Shown here: one piece after another, positions 10,385 through 21,378 of the stretch
Numbering within the stretch: the stretch's first letter is position 1
How the letters are laid out: every line of letters begins with the position of its first letter
DNA from: Linum tenue
Taxonomy: Eukaryota; Streptophyta; Magnoliopsida; Malpighiales; Linaceae
Reading direction: 5' to 3'
DNA: 64,000 bases
Assembly: GCA_946122785.1 (NCBI GenBank)
Contig: CAMGYJ010000011.1
Coordinates: 22,507,007-22,571,006 of the forward strand
Program-made: the position numbers and the translations under genes
The notes under the pieces: generated by a model
Databases searched by the model: none
What the model saw: the letters and a program-made list of their open reading frames with translations, nothing else
Told to the model about the DNA's origin: nothing

Positions 10385-12300
10385 AGCAGCAGGTGGCTGA
10401 GTTGGTGCAGACATTGAAGCAGCCTAACAGTCTCCTTCTAGGCCGAGGTGCAGCTACGCCTCCAGTAGCTCAGTGTCAGTGGTGTGAGAGCCCAAATCAC
10501 CTGGTGGAGGATTGTCAATCTATGAGGGAGTCCTCCACTCCCCAAGAGCAGGTGGCCTTCATCGCCAATGCTCGGCGCCTCGACCCATACAGCAACACCT
10601 ACAATGAAGGATGGCGCCAGCATCCCAACTTCGCCTGGAGCAGCAACACCAACAAACCACCTGGTTTCCCAGCACCAGCAGGTGGTTTTCAGCAGAGGCA
10701 GCCCTTCCAGGATAGGCAGGGGCCACCACCACAGCAGCAGCCCTACCAGCCTAGGCAAGGGCAGCCATTCCAGCAGCCTCAGCGTCAGTATGCCGAGCCA
10801 GCAGCAGCTCCAGCTCCCGATAATCAGATGACCGAGCTGAAGAACATTTTGGCAGCATTCATGACCACCAGCCAGGCAAGTATCACGAGGATGGATCAGA
10901 CCATAGCTTCACTGGAGGCAGGCCAGAGAACCTTGGAGGCAGGACAGAGGAACCAGGGTGCCATTCTGCAAGATTTGCAGAACCAGGTTGGCGCCATAGC
11001 TCGCCAACTTACTGCCCGGGCCCCGGGGACTCTACCTGCCACCACCATCCCCAATCCACGGGACCCGCATGAGACCGCACATGCCATTTTCACCCTGAGC
11101 GGCAGGCCTACATCAGCTGATCCTGCCCCGACCAGGCAGGAGGAACCACTACCTGCTTCAGCACTTCCAGCCGGTGATGCAGAAGTGCGGGTGGAGAAGG
11201 AAGCCCCTGCTCCCAAGCCACAACCAGTGGTTAAGGAGCATGTGCCCCAGCTTCCCTTCCCCACTCGCCTCCATAAAGATAAGCTGGAGACTGAGTTTGC
11301 CAATTTTATGGCAATGTTGAAGCAGCTCAACATCAGCATACCATTTGTGGAGGCCCTGTCGAAGATGCCCAAGTACGCGAAGTTCATGAATAATCTCTGC
11401 ACCAACAAGAAGAAACTTGGGGATCTCTCGACAGTGCTGCTGAGCGAGGAGTGTTCTGCTGTCTTGCAGAACAAGCTGCCCGAAAAGCGCAAAGACCCAG
11501 GGAGTTTTACTATCCCTCTTACTATTGGCAGCATGCATGTAGGAAAGTCCTTGGCGGACCTAGGCGCTAGCATTAATGTCATGCCATATAAACTGTTCAA
11601 AAAACTAGACCTAGGTGAACTTAGCCCTACTAGGATGAGCATTCAGCTAGCTGACCGTTCTGTTGTGCATCCTAGGGGTATCGTAGAAGATCTGCTTGTT
11701 AATGTGGGTGCATTCACATATCCTATTGATTTTGTTATTCGGGATATAAATGATGATGTGGATGTGCCTTTGATTCTAGGTAGACCATTTCTTGCCACCG
11801 CCAAGGCACTGATTGATGTGCATGATGGTAAACTGATCCTGCGTGCTGGAAATGAACAGGCTATTTTTCCTGTGACCGAGTTTGATCATTGTGCTATGAT
11901 TTCTGTATCGCCTGTGCATGCTATTTCTGATCAGGTACACGAGCCTGTCGTGTACCCTTCTGCACCTCTCATTTTGCAGGACCCGCCTATCATTCCTTCG
12001 CCGCCACTCCATCCAGTCTCGCCTCCGAACAAAAAGCTCAAGGAGGAGTGGCGACCGAAGCCGCAGGTGGCTAAGCCGGCACGGAAGAAGAGTGGAGACC
12101 ACTATGAGCTGGTCCCACCCCCTGCACCACGACCACCCTGGCCATCCGAGTACTCACTCGCCTGCATCTTGCCGGATGGCCAGGTCGAGCTGACCGATGC
12201 TGGTGGTTGCAACCGTCGGGTGCACGGTCACCACCTGAAGCTGTATCTCAAGAGAGATGTGGATCCGCTCTTGGAGGTACCTGTTCCTGCACCCCGCTGA
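10385..12300 (+). CDS. gag C-terminal part with zinc knuckle and retropepsin, retrotransposon I
   Basis: This long open frame begins in a frame different from the capsid ORF, with its first residues LEQQVAELVQTL. A CCHC zinc knuckle (CQWCESPNHLVEDC) follows within 40 codons, then a Gln/Pro-rich linker and a coiled-coil stretch (repeated LEAGQR). Around codons 360-480 is an aspartic protease with LADLGASINVMPYKLF, where plant Athila/Tat-type elements also carry DLGA instead of DSG/DTG, and the flap-side motif DVPLILGRPFLATA. The frame ends at 12300 with no reverse transcriptase following. The protein would be processed gag-nucleocapsid-protease. There is no ATG near the 5' limit, in keeping with its being the second part of a single gag-PR reading frame broken by an indel. 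Confidence 0.8.
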
Positions 12301-13556
12301 GTATCCACCATGGGCGTCCAGCTAAAAGACGGTAAAGAAGCGCTTGTGGGGAGGCAACCCCACCACGGTTTGACTTTCTTTCTTATGTTTCGAGTTGGAT
12401 TGCGAATTGGTTTGGTTTTGGTTTGTTTCCTTTGTTCTGGATGATGTCTTATTGGGCTGACATCGGACCTAACATATTCTGGTTGAGCTCTTCTGTTCCC
12501 CTTGAGCTGTGCTGTGTTCCCGACTGGTCCATTTCCAGTCTCCTGCAGTCCGTGCATACCGGTAACATCATTCCCCTTTCCTTCCCTCTTCTCCATTGAG
12601 GGCAATGTCGATCTTAAGTGTGGGGGGGATGTTTATCTTTTGACTGCATTAGATCTGTTTGTGTGCTTGGAGCCTAGTCCACTGTCCAAAATTTTGAATT
12701 TGAGGGCTCCAAGTACGTGTTCCTTGCAATTACCTGCTCAGTATGCTTTGAATTGACAGTCTCTGTAGTGATTTACAACCTAGGGAGGTAGTGTAGCACT
12801 ATGGAGGATGTTGATGCATTTAAGAAGTCTCATTTCTTCTTCATATTGTGTTGGTTGATTGAGTGAATTAGTGATCTTAGGACCCTTGAATTGTGTGGTG
12901 TTGTGGACTCTCTGCCTGTCATGGACTCTTGTATCATGTTCTGAATGTAACAGGTGCTCGAAAGGTGTTTAAAAATAACGTCTCCCGTGCGAATAGGGCG
13001 AAAGTGTGTAAGGGGAGACGGGAATCCGTTCCCAATTTTCACCTACTACCTCCAGCCCCCTTACATGTCTTTCCCCCGCACGAGGCTCGAGACAACTGCT
13101 CCTGGCATGGCCGGTAAGAGCCGGGGCTCCCGCAAAACCTTTGCTAGGTGGGAGCCCTCGTTTTCTGCAAAAACAGGTTGGAATCCTTGAAAAAAAAAGA
13201 GAAACACAGAAAAACAAGCAAAAAGAAGAAAGAAAAGGGGTTCCAACCATCTCCAAGAAGAAAATCGAGCACCTTGAAAAATGTGAGTCCATGATCTTTT
13301 GTTTGTGAGAGTCTCTTCATCCACGACTCATTTGTCCTCTGTTCACTATTTGCCATGAGACCGACTCGAGACTAGCGTTCTCGCCGAAGAGGCTATGAGA
13401 TGACTTGTGCGTCGGTCGACCTCGTAAGCTGCTAAATGATCTAGGAAGTCCGCTACCTACGATCGAGGTTGTTTGTTGCTATAGAGGTCTGGAGAGTTGC
13501 ATTGGTTTGAGTTAGGTTTGCTTGGGGACAAGCAAACGGTTAAGTGTGGGGGAGTT
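12301..13556 (+). other. 3' untranslated interior of retrotransposon I, with two polypurine tracts
   Basis: No gene. AAGTGTGGGGGGGAT at 12616-12630 and AAGTGTGGGGGAGTTT at 13542-13557 are near-copies of each other. The second abuts the 3' LTR (true PPT) and the first sits about 0.9 kb upstream (central-PPT-like). One isolated GGTCGACC occurs near 13413 and looks like chance. Confidence 0.7.
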
Positions 13557-14882
13557 TGATAGACCGATAATTATACATGTTTTCACCCCTATTCTGAAGC
13601 CGTTTATGATGTGGAATCTCGTATTTTAAGCCGATTTTACGCTAGGTTGTGTGTTTATGTCATATTTCAGGTCCCGGCGTTGGAATCGAGGCGGAGAAAC
13701 GAGTTCTGGGTCGAAAGGAGCAGAGATGGGACAAAGCGGGCTGCAGGAGGAAAATACCCGGTCAGGTGGCCAAATACCCGACCGGGTATTCATCACTTAT
13801 GGGCGCCCGAGAAGCAGAGAGGGGCCCGGGCAAAACAGCAAAATCCCCGGTCGGGGATCATGGCGAGTGACCGGGGATTCTTCCCTTAATGAAACGGTGC
13901 GCTGCGGAAATACCCGGTCGAAACCCAAAATACCCGACCGGGTATCGCGACCAGGCAGCCAATTTAAGGAGAAAGAAGGCCAACATTGAAGGGTTCCGAG
14001 TTTTTGAGAGAGAAAGCGATACCTAGAGAGAGAAAGCGACGAACCAGAGTTCCCAAGCGCCATAGATCGATCTTCAACACCATTGGAGCCCGTCTTGAGC
14101 TTGGAGAAGTGCGATTAAACGTCCAGGAGCAGAAATCCAACTTCACAGTATGATTTCCGCGTCTGAATCTGCTTTTGCTTCTTTCTCTATGGAGTAGTTT
14201 CCCCATTCATCTGGGTATGGGGAACCCTAGATTTGTATGCTAGGTCTGATTGTATGAACCCAAGTACAGAGTTTGTGAATTGATTATATTCGATTGAGGT
14301 TTGAATGATTGAATGACTTGAATCCTGATCAAATTCCTGTTGTTTCTGCTTTAACCTAGAATGAGAATATCTGCCTAGGTTGATAGAGTACCCTTAATCG
14401 AAGGTGGCGAATTGGTGACTTTAGTCGAGAAGCCAATTCGCTATTCTGTACCGAAGACAGTTCGGTAGTGGAGGTTTGGTTCATTAGGGCCTCAATCTGT
14501 TTACTCCGGTGGAGGTTAGTCGCCCGCTAGAGACTCAGATTGAGAGGGTCTGGAGACCTTTAGTCGAGACTTCAGGCTAATTGAGAACCTTCCGCAGTAT
14601 AACTTTCATGAAAACTGAACTTGGTAAATTGCAATCCGGCTTAACTGCAGTCTAGGGGAAACCATATCCGGGTGACCTCTCTTGACTTGACAACAACCGT
14701 TTACTTGCTCTGTGTTTTGTTTGCTTGAGTTGCACTAAAAGTTCACCGCTAAATAACAAGAATTCACCGAGTAGTCATCACATCTAGGACCCGGGTTGAC
14801 AATAAAACCCAAACCCGCTATACTACGCTTTAGGAAGTGGTTGCACTTGGCCATTTTCTAGAGTGACAGTAGGAGTGAGTCA
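13557..14882 (+). repeat. 3' LTR of retrotransposon I
   Basis: Starts TGATAGACCG right after the polypurine tract and ends AGTGAGTCA. It differs from the 5' LTR at about five positions, including GATA/CCTA near base 30 and CCAAG/CCGAG near the end. Confidence 0.95.
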
Positions 14883-14887
14883 GTACC

Positions 14888-16518
14888 AGCCTCCGAGCTA
14901 TCAAACTTGCGCCTTCGCCTCTTTCCTGCCTTTCTTTGTTCCGATTTGTGTCCAATTGCTGTTGATCGGCTCTAGCTTCGACCGGTGATAGTGGACTCAA
15001 CTTCAGTTTCTTTCCACCAAACTGGAACGTGTAACAATTTTGCCGGCCATGGTGTGTTACGCCTCGATCATACTGCCAAGGTCGTCCCAAGAGAATGTGT
15101 ACGACGTGCATTGGAGCCACGTCACAGAGAATTCGATCCTTGTACTAATCGATCTCAAATTCAACCCATGCCTGCTTTGTGACTTTCACCGCTCCATGGC
15201 CGTTGAGCCAATGCAGGCTATAGGGCTCGTGGTGTTTCATTGTGCTCAGGCCGAGCTTCCTAACCAACTCCAGACTGACAACGTTCGTGCAGCTACCGCC
15301 ATCAATAACCATAGAGGCTGTTTTCCCTTGTACCTTGCAACGAGTGTGAAACAAACTCTCACGCTGCTGAGTTTCAGGGATGGCTTCAATGGTGAGAGCT
15401 CGTCGATTGACAAGTAGGCTGCCTCCAGGTGTTGCCATCTCGATTGACTCATCCCCCTCTTCTTCAATTTCTTCACGATCCACTGCCTTGTCCTCCTCTT
15501 CATCGTCAAGTTCTCCTTCCCTCAAGATCATAGTTTTCGGATTTGGACATTGTAAGGACTTATGGCCTTTTCCTCCGCACTTGAAGCATTGAATTGCTCC
15601 CGAACGCTCAGTAGTGCTGGAATTAGCTATCTTAGGCGCTGTTTTGGCTGGTTCAAGCCGTGCGTGAGACGATTGGGTCTCAGGGGTTGTTTCTGCTGCC
15701 GGTTTAGCTGCCGAAGTGAACTTTCTGCCAGCCATCATCCTTTGCTGCTTCTCGACTTTGATGGCGAGGTGAAATACCTCTTCCAGGGTAACAAAGGACC
15801 TCAATTCTACTTCTTGCCGAATCTCACGGTTCAATCCATGAAGAAAGCGGGCGATTGTCGCCTCTCTATCCTCCCTGATGTCGGCCCTCATCAACAGTAG
15901 CTCGAGTTCTTGGAAATAGTCTTCCACGCGCCGTCCTCCCTGTCGAACTTCTTGCAGAGCTTCATGGAGTTCTCGTCGATAATAAGCAGGTACGAATCGA
16001 TCCCTCATCTCCCTCCGAAGCTCTTCCCAGTCTGTAATTTCCGGTTGCAAATTTTGTCGTCGTCGCAGGCGAACGTGCTCCCACCACTGCGCAGCGTAGT
16101 CGTTGAATTCGTACGTAGCCAGGCTTACCTTCTGCTGCTCAGTGTAACGGCCGCACTGGAAAAACAAGGCGATTTTTCGTTCCCAGTCCAAATATGCCGT
16201 TGTGTTCACAGTGCCCTGAAATGCCGGTATCGTTAGCTTAATCCCAGGTGGGATTATAGGCTCATCGTCTCGATCCCCTCGTCGATGACGATTACGGTTG
16301 GGTTCACCCACCACTAATCGCCGTTCCAGCTCCTCAATCCGCTCTATCAACGCCGGATTGCCGTTGGGATTTTCGTCGTCACGAACGTCCCCTTCTTGCT
16401 CTCTGTTTTCCGGCCGAACGATGGCGTCGATCCTCTGATTAATCTCCTGCCTGAATTGATTTAAACTCGTGTCAAATCGGCGCATCAACTCCTCTATGTC
16501 AACGGTTTGTCCTGCCAT
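14888..16518 (-). pseudogene. gag-PR: gag-protease of retrotransposon II, with premature stop, cut by retrotransposon I
   Basis: The minus-strand frame starts MAGQTVDIEELMRRF at 16518. It has an N-terminal coiled coil and Arg/Asp-rich linker, then a capsid core with FQGTVNTTAYLDWERKI, YAAQWWEHV, MRDRFVPAYY and EDYFQELELLLMRA. A CCHC zinc knuckle follows (CFKCGGKGHKSLQC), then a retropepsin with VIDGGSCTNVVS. An in-frame TAG at 15145-15147 interrupts the protease. The same frame continues with DVAPMHVVHILLGRPWQYDR and KLKLSPLSP, the protease C-terminus, until retrotransposon I interrupts it at 14888. The spacing and DGGSCTN motif are typical of plant chromoviruses (Reina/Tekay type). Both the stop and the insertion disable this copy. 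Confidence 0.85.
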
Positions 16519-16722
16519 TGTGAGTTCTTCTTCGTTGCAGGTTGTCGAGGAAAGGACTTCGGTTGATTGCAGGGACGTTCTCGCCGTCTGCTTCTTCTTC
16601 TTCTTCCTTTCCGACAGCAGCAGGGGATCCTCTGAAACAGGGCCTCGAGACCGCGTCCAGTGCCCAACTCCGGCGCCGTCGCCCTCCTTAGAATTCGCCG
16701 TACTTGCCCTGTGTAGAACGGG

Positions 16723-16734
16723 GCTCTGATACCA
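16723..16734 (-). other. Primer-binding site of retrotransposon II, initiator tRNA-Met type
   Basis: The minus strand reads TGGTATCAGAGC two bases inside the 5' LTR, identical to the usual plant initiator-Met primer site. Confidence 0.85.
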
Positions 16735-16736
16735 CT

Positions 16737-17702
16737 TGATACGCCCCTAGGAGGGTGTACGATCAGAATCAACGCAGCACAGGCCTCAATTCAATTGAAC
16801 TAAGGTCTCTTTCTTGCTTCTGACGAAACAGAGCCCCAAAACCAGCCTAGGTAACTAGTTTCGAGCACCAAAACAGATAGAATCTGAGGGTTTCTTCACA
16901 CCTGGGAAGAAGCACTCGAGATATAGGGTTGTCTTCGAGTAACTGAGGGTGAAAAACTCAGCTAATAGACTCAATTGTCCTAGGTTTGATCGCAACCAAA
17001 TCCTAAGCTCAACAATCAACTCGCAAGTTGTTCAATTTTGGGGTTTGTCTTATTCAATGCAATCTGAATCATACAAACGAGTTTGAGGCCTTTTTATAGG
17101 CTTACATAGTTACAAACAAACTAGAATAAGGATTGAAATTAACCTAACTAAGCAAGGAAACTGAATTACAAACATAATCCGAATAGAATTAGGAATCCTT
17201 GTGGAACTCGGATTACTGGCAGTGCGAGGTAGCTTCTTTGAAGCCTCGAAAATGGTCTTCCTGGATGAATCGATCTCACCCAATGCCTTTTCGTTGTAAA
17301 AGAACACTTCCTCTTTCACCTCCAATTGGAATCAGTCCAAACTCATATTCCAAACTCCAGATATAGGTCCTCAAAGTTGGCATCTCGGAACAGCTTTCTG
17401 CCTTATCCAAATCTGGACAGATTCCAGGTTTCTTCATAGCATTTTGTGAGACTTGAAAAACATACTTTCTGGAATCTCATCGAACTCCATGATATATCAA
17501 TGAACTCATAAAGTCTTGAAGTTCACATTGATGCCTTGATCCATCATTTCCATTGATTGGTTTGAGAGATATAAGCCCCCAAAGTAGGTTCCTTGGACTG
17601 GATTCCATACTTAGCCATTTTCCCCCTTTCTTCTTTCCAACCTTACTTCCTTCTTCCTCAAGAAATTCCAACTTCAAGATTGATCCAATTGGGATCATAT
17701 CA
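16737..17702 (-). repeat. 5' LTR of retrotransposon II
   Basis: Bounded by TGATACGCCCC and ATCATATCA on the plus strand. It is a copy of 6139-7105. Followed outside by ATTTG, the near-match of the ATCTG on the other side. Confidence 0.9.
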
Positions 17703-18755
17703 ATTTGGGTGGACATCTGGCCCATGTACTCGTACATGCCATCCATGCGCTCCCACACACGCTCTAAGGTGATCGGTGGAGTTGAACTTTGTGCCTCCGC
17801 CATTGGCTCGTCTCCGGCTCCTTCATCACCATCATAATCATCATCATCATCATAATCACCATCATCATCATCACCACCATGGGCACCATGAGCATTGTTT
17901 ATTCTGACATACTCACCATTACGCCGCTCAAAGCCCATCTTTTTCAGAGATGAAACAGTATAGAACTCCTGCCTTGTGATTCTTAACCCCACCTCTTCAC
18001 TTAAATTCACATTAAAATGCTCAAATAGCACTGTGAGGATCATCCCATAGGGAAGATTCCTGTTCGAACTCTCTGCAGCAGTAAGCATGTGGTTAAAGAT
18101 CAAGTATGGCAAGTTCACCTTCTCGTTTAACAGTAGGTTGGTGAGGAGCTCCATGTCGAAGTAGGTGACTGTCTCCCGATGTCCACCCTTTGGCAGAATG
18201 TTGTAGGAAAGCATGTGGTGAAGAACTATGGCTTGAACTGTCAGGTGGTTACTCGTTGGCCTATTGCGACCCTGAGCATCTTCCTCTTCATCAAGACCAC
18301 ATACCGTCTGGATTTGCTTGGCTCTCGTGAAATGCGTTTCATTCCAAGCACCGTAAGAATGGATTCTCTTCCCCTCGTTTGGAGCCTCTAGTACTTGCGC
18401 CAACACATTCTTGCTGATGCGCATCGCCACCCCATTGGATTTGAATGCTTGAATGGATCCATTTGCATTGCGCTCGTAGACGATGTTGTTGTAGAAGTAC
18501 TGTACCAGTTTTGAGAGATATCACCTTCAGCCACTCCTGCTCGATGAAGGGTCCCAGAAACCCGTAATTCTCGAAATGAGAATACGCATCCGTCGTCAAT
18601 GGCCTTCCCGGAGCCACCCTGTGGTTGTGCATTCTCTTCTCTTCATAGTTCTCACTTTGCTCCTTGGTCTGGAACAGATTTTGATTGAACTCTTCCCATT
18701 CCGAACTTGAGGCAGCAGCTTTTTGTGCCTTTCTTTTCTTTTTGCCGCCAAACAT
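17703..18755 (-). pseudogene. Putative plant transposon protein (Transposase_32-type), 5' part, frameshifted and insertionally split
   Basis: The minus-strand start is placed at MFGGKKKRKAQK (18755), directly after GATCGCAG, which could be a splice acceptor. Recognisable segments are GRPLTTDAYSHFENYGFLG, MRISKNVLAQVLEAPNEG, TSNHLTVQAIVLHHMLSYN, NLPYLIFNHMLTAAES, an Asp-rich acidic run and the repeat MDGMYEYMGQMSTQ. This resembles the 'putative plant transposon protein' family often found in plant repeats. A run of four A's at 18510-18513 (minus sense) carries one extra base: removing it joins the N-terminal block to YNNIVYERN and the rest. Retrotransposon II cuts the coding sequence at 17703; the end lies at 5887-6138. 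The family's role is unknown. As the third gene of the element it is one candidate for the protein that reads the GGTCGACC array. Confidence 0.75.
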
Positions 18756-18840
18756 CCTGCGATCAAACAAGCAAGAATACACGTTAGTCACATTTTCGAA
18801 ATGAACAAAACGCGGTCGACCACTGCATAAAGCGATCGAC

Positions 18841-19050
18841 CTCAGTTAATTTAAAACGAGAATGGGTCGACCTCAGAAGAAGCATAGGTCGACCTCAGTT
18901 AATTTAAAACGAGAATGGGTCGACCTCAGTAGAAGCATAGGTCGACCTCAGTTAATTTAAAACGAGAATGGGTCGACATAAACCCGTAACAATTCAAGTA
19001 CAAAATTTCTTTCATAGGTCGACCTCAGAAGAAGCATAGGTCGACCTCGG
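18841..19050 (+). repeat. 53-bp tandem repeat within motif array B
   Basis: The unit combines two GGTCGACC motifs with the spacer CTCAGTTAATTTAAAACGAG and an AGAAGCATA spacer. About three and a half copies, nearly identical. Confidence 0.8.
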
Positions 19051-19054
19051 AAAA

Positions 19055-19525
19055 TTTAAATCGATTGAAAACCAGATGTAACTTTCAGCAGGAGTGCAGT
19101 GTAGGACATTAGGCCACCTTGTAATGCACTCGGAGACACAAATGTCTGCTGCCTTCACCGAGTTCTCCTTTGCAACCCTATGCCGGCCACCGGCAAGCAA
19201 ACAACAACAATATAACAAAGAAGACCCTAAAACCTAAACTCTCTTACATCCATAAGAACGGGACATGCGGGGTGGTTCGCCTCGCATGTCCCGTTCTTAT
19301 GGATGTGACCGCCCCGCATGTCCCATTCTTATGGATGAAAGAGAGTTTAGGTTTTAGGGTCTTCTTTGTTATATTGTTGTTGTTTGCTTGCCGGTGGCCG
19401 GCATAGGGTTGCAAAGGAGAACTCGGTGAAGGCAGCAGACATTTGTGTCTCCGAGTGCATTACAAGGTGGCCTAATGTCCTACACTGCACTCCCCATGAA
19501 CATCTGGGTTTCAATCGATTTAAAT
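19055..19525. repeat. Long inverted repeat (hairpin) within motif array B
   Basis: The arm 19055-19273 pairs with 19312-19525 almost perfectly over about 200 bp. Identical short frames appear on opposite strands (LYCCCLLAGGRHRVAKENS). The central segment 19250-19340 contains a further inverted copy of TCCATAAGAACGGGACATGC. A transcript from either strand would fold into a long double-stranded stem, a natural source of siRNA. It has no GGTCGACC in the arms. Confidence 0.85.
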
Positions 19526-19579
19526 GGCCCGAGGTCGACCTCAATATCATCACAGTTCGACCTCAATAAGTTTAGCACA

Positions 19580-20235
19580 AATAACTCGAATTTTTTGCCT
19601 TCATCGGTCGACCTCAGAAGCATCATAGGTCGACCTCGGCTAATTTGAAACGAGTCTGAAATGGCCCAAATGCTTTCAATGTTGAATGTAAAACAGATCC
19701 GGTCGACCTCATAAATAGAAGAGGTCGACCAGAGTTAGTTTCGCACAAATAATTCATAAGAGAATGGCACAACTCGAACTTTTGCCTTCATAGGTCAACC
19801 TCAGAAGCATCATAGGTCGACCTCGGCTAGATTGAAACGAGTCTGAAATGGCCCAAATGCTTTTGCTATTGAGTGTAAAACAGATCTGGTCGACCTCATA
19901 ATTAGAAGAGGTCGACCAAAGTTAGTTTCGCACAAATAATTCAAAGACAATGACACAACTCGAACTTTTGCCTTCATAGGTCGACCTAAGAAGCATCATA
20001 GGCCGACCTCGGCTAAATTGAAACGAGTCTGAAATGGCCCAAATACTTTTGCTATTGAGTGTAAAACAGATCCGTTCGACCTTATAATTAGAAGAGGTCG
20101 ACCAGAGTTAGTTTCGCACAAATAATTCAAAGACAATGGCACAACTCGAACTTTTGCATTTATAGGTCGACCTCAGAAGCATCATAGGTCGACCTCGTCT
20201 AAATTGAAACGAGTCCGAAATGGCCCAAATACTCG
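19580..20235 (+). repeat. About 187-bp tandem repeat carrying paired GGTCGACC motifs
   Basis: GTAAAACAGATC recurs at 19688, 19875 and 20061. Each unit has two motif pairs: GGTCGACC-N14-GGTCGACC with spacer TCAGAAGCATCATA, and another with TCATAATTAGAAGA. Three full copies plus partial ends. Confidence 0.8.
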
Positions 20236-20840
20236 TAGCAAAACGTCACAGGTCGACCTCAATATCATCACAGGTCGACCTCAGTCTATACAACATGAAT
20301 AAATCGATTGAAAGCCAGATGCGGTCGACCACGAAAATGAAAAGGTCGACCGCATCTGACGAACAGAAGGGTAAATCCCTCTTTTGAAGCTATAGATCTA
20401 AATAAAAACCCAAATACTCATAGCAAAACGTCACAGGTCGACGTCAGTCTATACAAGAAAAGAAAAAATCGATTCAAAGCTAGAAGAGGTCGACCACGAA
20501 TATGAAAAGGTTGACCGCATCTGGCGAACAGAATGATAAATCCCTCTTTTCAAGCTATATAAAACAGGAATAAATCGATTGAAAGCCAGTTGCGGTCGAC
20601 CACGATGATGAACAAGTCGACCGCATCTGACGAACAGAAGGGAAAATCCCTCTTTTCAAGCTATAGATCTAAATAAAAATCCATAAAATCGTAGCAAAAC
20701 TTCACAGGTCGACCTCAATATCATCATAGGTCGACCTCAGTCCATAAAACAGAAAAAAATCGATTGAAAGCCAGTTGCGGTCGACCTCGATGATGAATAG
20801 GTCGACCGCATCTGACGAACAGAAGGGAAAATACCTCTTT
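20236..20840 (+). repeat. Degenerate tandem repeat, third motif-bearing family
   Basis: Copies share TAGCAAAACGTCACA, AATCGATTGAAAGCCAG and GCATCTGACGAACAGAAGGG. Each holds one pair with a TCAATATCATCACA-type spacer and one with a 13-bp ACGAAAATGAAAA-type spacer. Three to four diverged copies. Confidence 0.75.
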
Positions 20841-21378
20841 TCCATCTTTAGATTTTTTCAAAACAATCTAATCTACCAAAGAAGAAGACAAAAATCGAAT
20901 CAAATGAAAAAGAGGACTGAAAGCTATAGCTTGTTCTTCTTCTAAGTGATGAGGATGAAATGGAATGGAGGTTCCTTTGAGTTTTTGGAAAATGGAGATT
21001 TTGGAAATTGGAGAAGAAGATGAAGAAGGGAAAGGAGAGGAAGAATGAGTGGATGTGGTGGGATAGGGTTCTGATTGTAGTGTAGAATGAGCGGGGGAGG
21101 GTTTCTTAAATAGAGGATTGGGGGAGGTTTGGGTGGATGTTGCAAACAAACCGGTTTGGTCGGCCGAATTAAATACGCGGTCGACCTCAGTAACTTGTTC
21201 GGTCGACCGTTTATGGTCAGGTCGACCGTTATTTGTATGAGGTCGACCGTTTTATTGTTATTGTTTATTTCAACCAACAATCAATTAACTCATAAATTAT
21301 TAAGATAATTCGAAGAAAATACATTGCAATCACAGTTATTAAAAAATAAATAAACTCCTAAAAAACAATAGAAAAAAT

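Larger units (their letters stand above)
7987..14882 (+). mobile_element. LTR retrotransposon I (non-autonomous, Tat/Athila-like gag-PR element), youngest insertion
   Basis: A complete element. The LTRs at 7987-9312 and 13557-14882 are each 1326 bp, begin TGATAGACC and end GTCA, and I counted about 5 substitutions between them (0.4 percent). It is flanked by perfect 5-bp duplications GTACC (7982-7986, 14883-14887). A tRNA-Asp type primer-binding site (TGGCGCCGTTGCCGGGGA, 9319-9336) and a polypurine tract (13542-13556) are present. The 4.2-kb interior encodes gag, a zinc knuckle and a protease but no reverse transcriptase or integrase, matching the plan of terminal-repeat gag-only elements described in plants. 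Near-identical LTRs show a recent transposition, so an autonomous partner was active recently somewhere in this genome. It sits inside retrotransposon II. Confidence 0.93.
6139..17702 (-). mobile_element. LTR retrotransposon II (non-autonomous, Ty3/gypsy chromovirus-like gag-PR), inserted in the MULE gene
   Basis: The two LTRs are 16737-17702 (5') and 6139-7105 (3') on the minus strand, about 966 bp each, with TG...CA ends. I counted roughly 16 differences by eye (about 1.6 percent). The target duplications are ATCTG (6134-6138) and ATTTG (17703-17707), one mismatch apart. The primer-binding site next to the 5' LTR is TGGTATCAGAGC (initiator tRNA-Met type), and the polypurine tract abuts the 3' LTR. 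Excluding the nested element, the interior is only about 2.7 kb. It encodes gag and a protease, with no reverse transcriptase, RNase H or integrase, so this copy needs a helper. Orientation is the same as the host genes of the MULE. Confidence 0.9.
18812..21260. promoter_or_regulatory. GGTCGACC motif array, block B (largest)
   Basis: About 33 exact GGTCGACC copies plus a dozen one-base variants (GGTCAACC, GGCCGACC, GTTCGACC, AAGTCGACC). Most neighbours are paired with 14-bp spacers, with 13-bp spacers in the right-hand third. It fills the intergenic space between the 3' end of the transposase gene and the 5' end of the transposon-protein gene, so it includes the latter's promoter region. Confidence 0.85.

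Noticed and set aside
10896..11642. 248-codon minus-strand ORF
   Set aside because: Exact antisense of the gag-protease frame of retrotransposon I, with biased composition and no family motif.
13405..13425. A GGTCGACC inside retrotransposon I as a member of the array
   Set aside because: A single unpaired copy in a different, younger element. Taken as chance.
19012..19569. Two ORFs on opposite strands sharing LYCCCLLAGGRHRVAKENS
   Set aside because: They are the two arms of the hairpin read in opposite directions, not genes.
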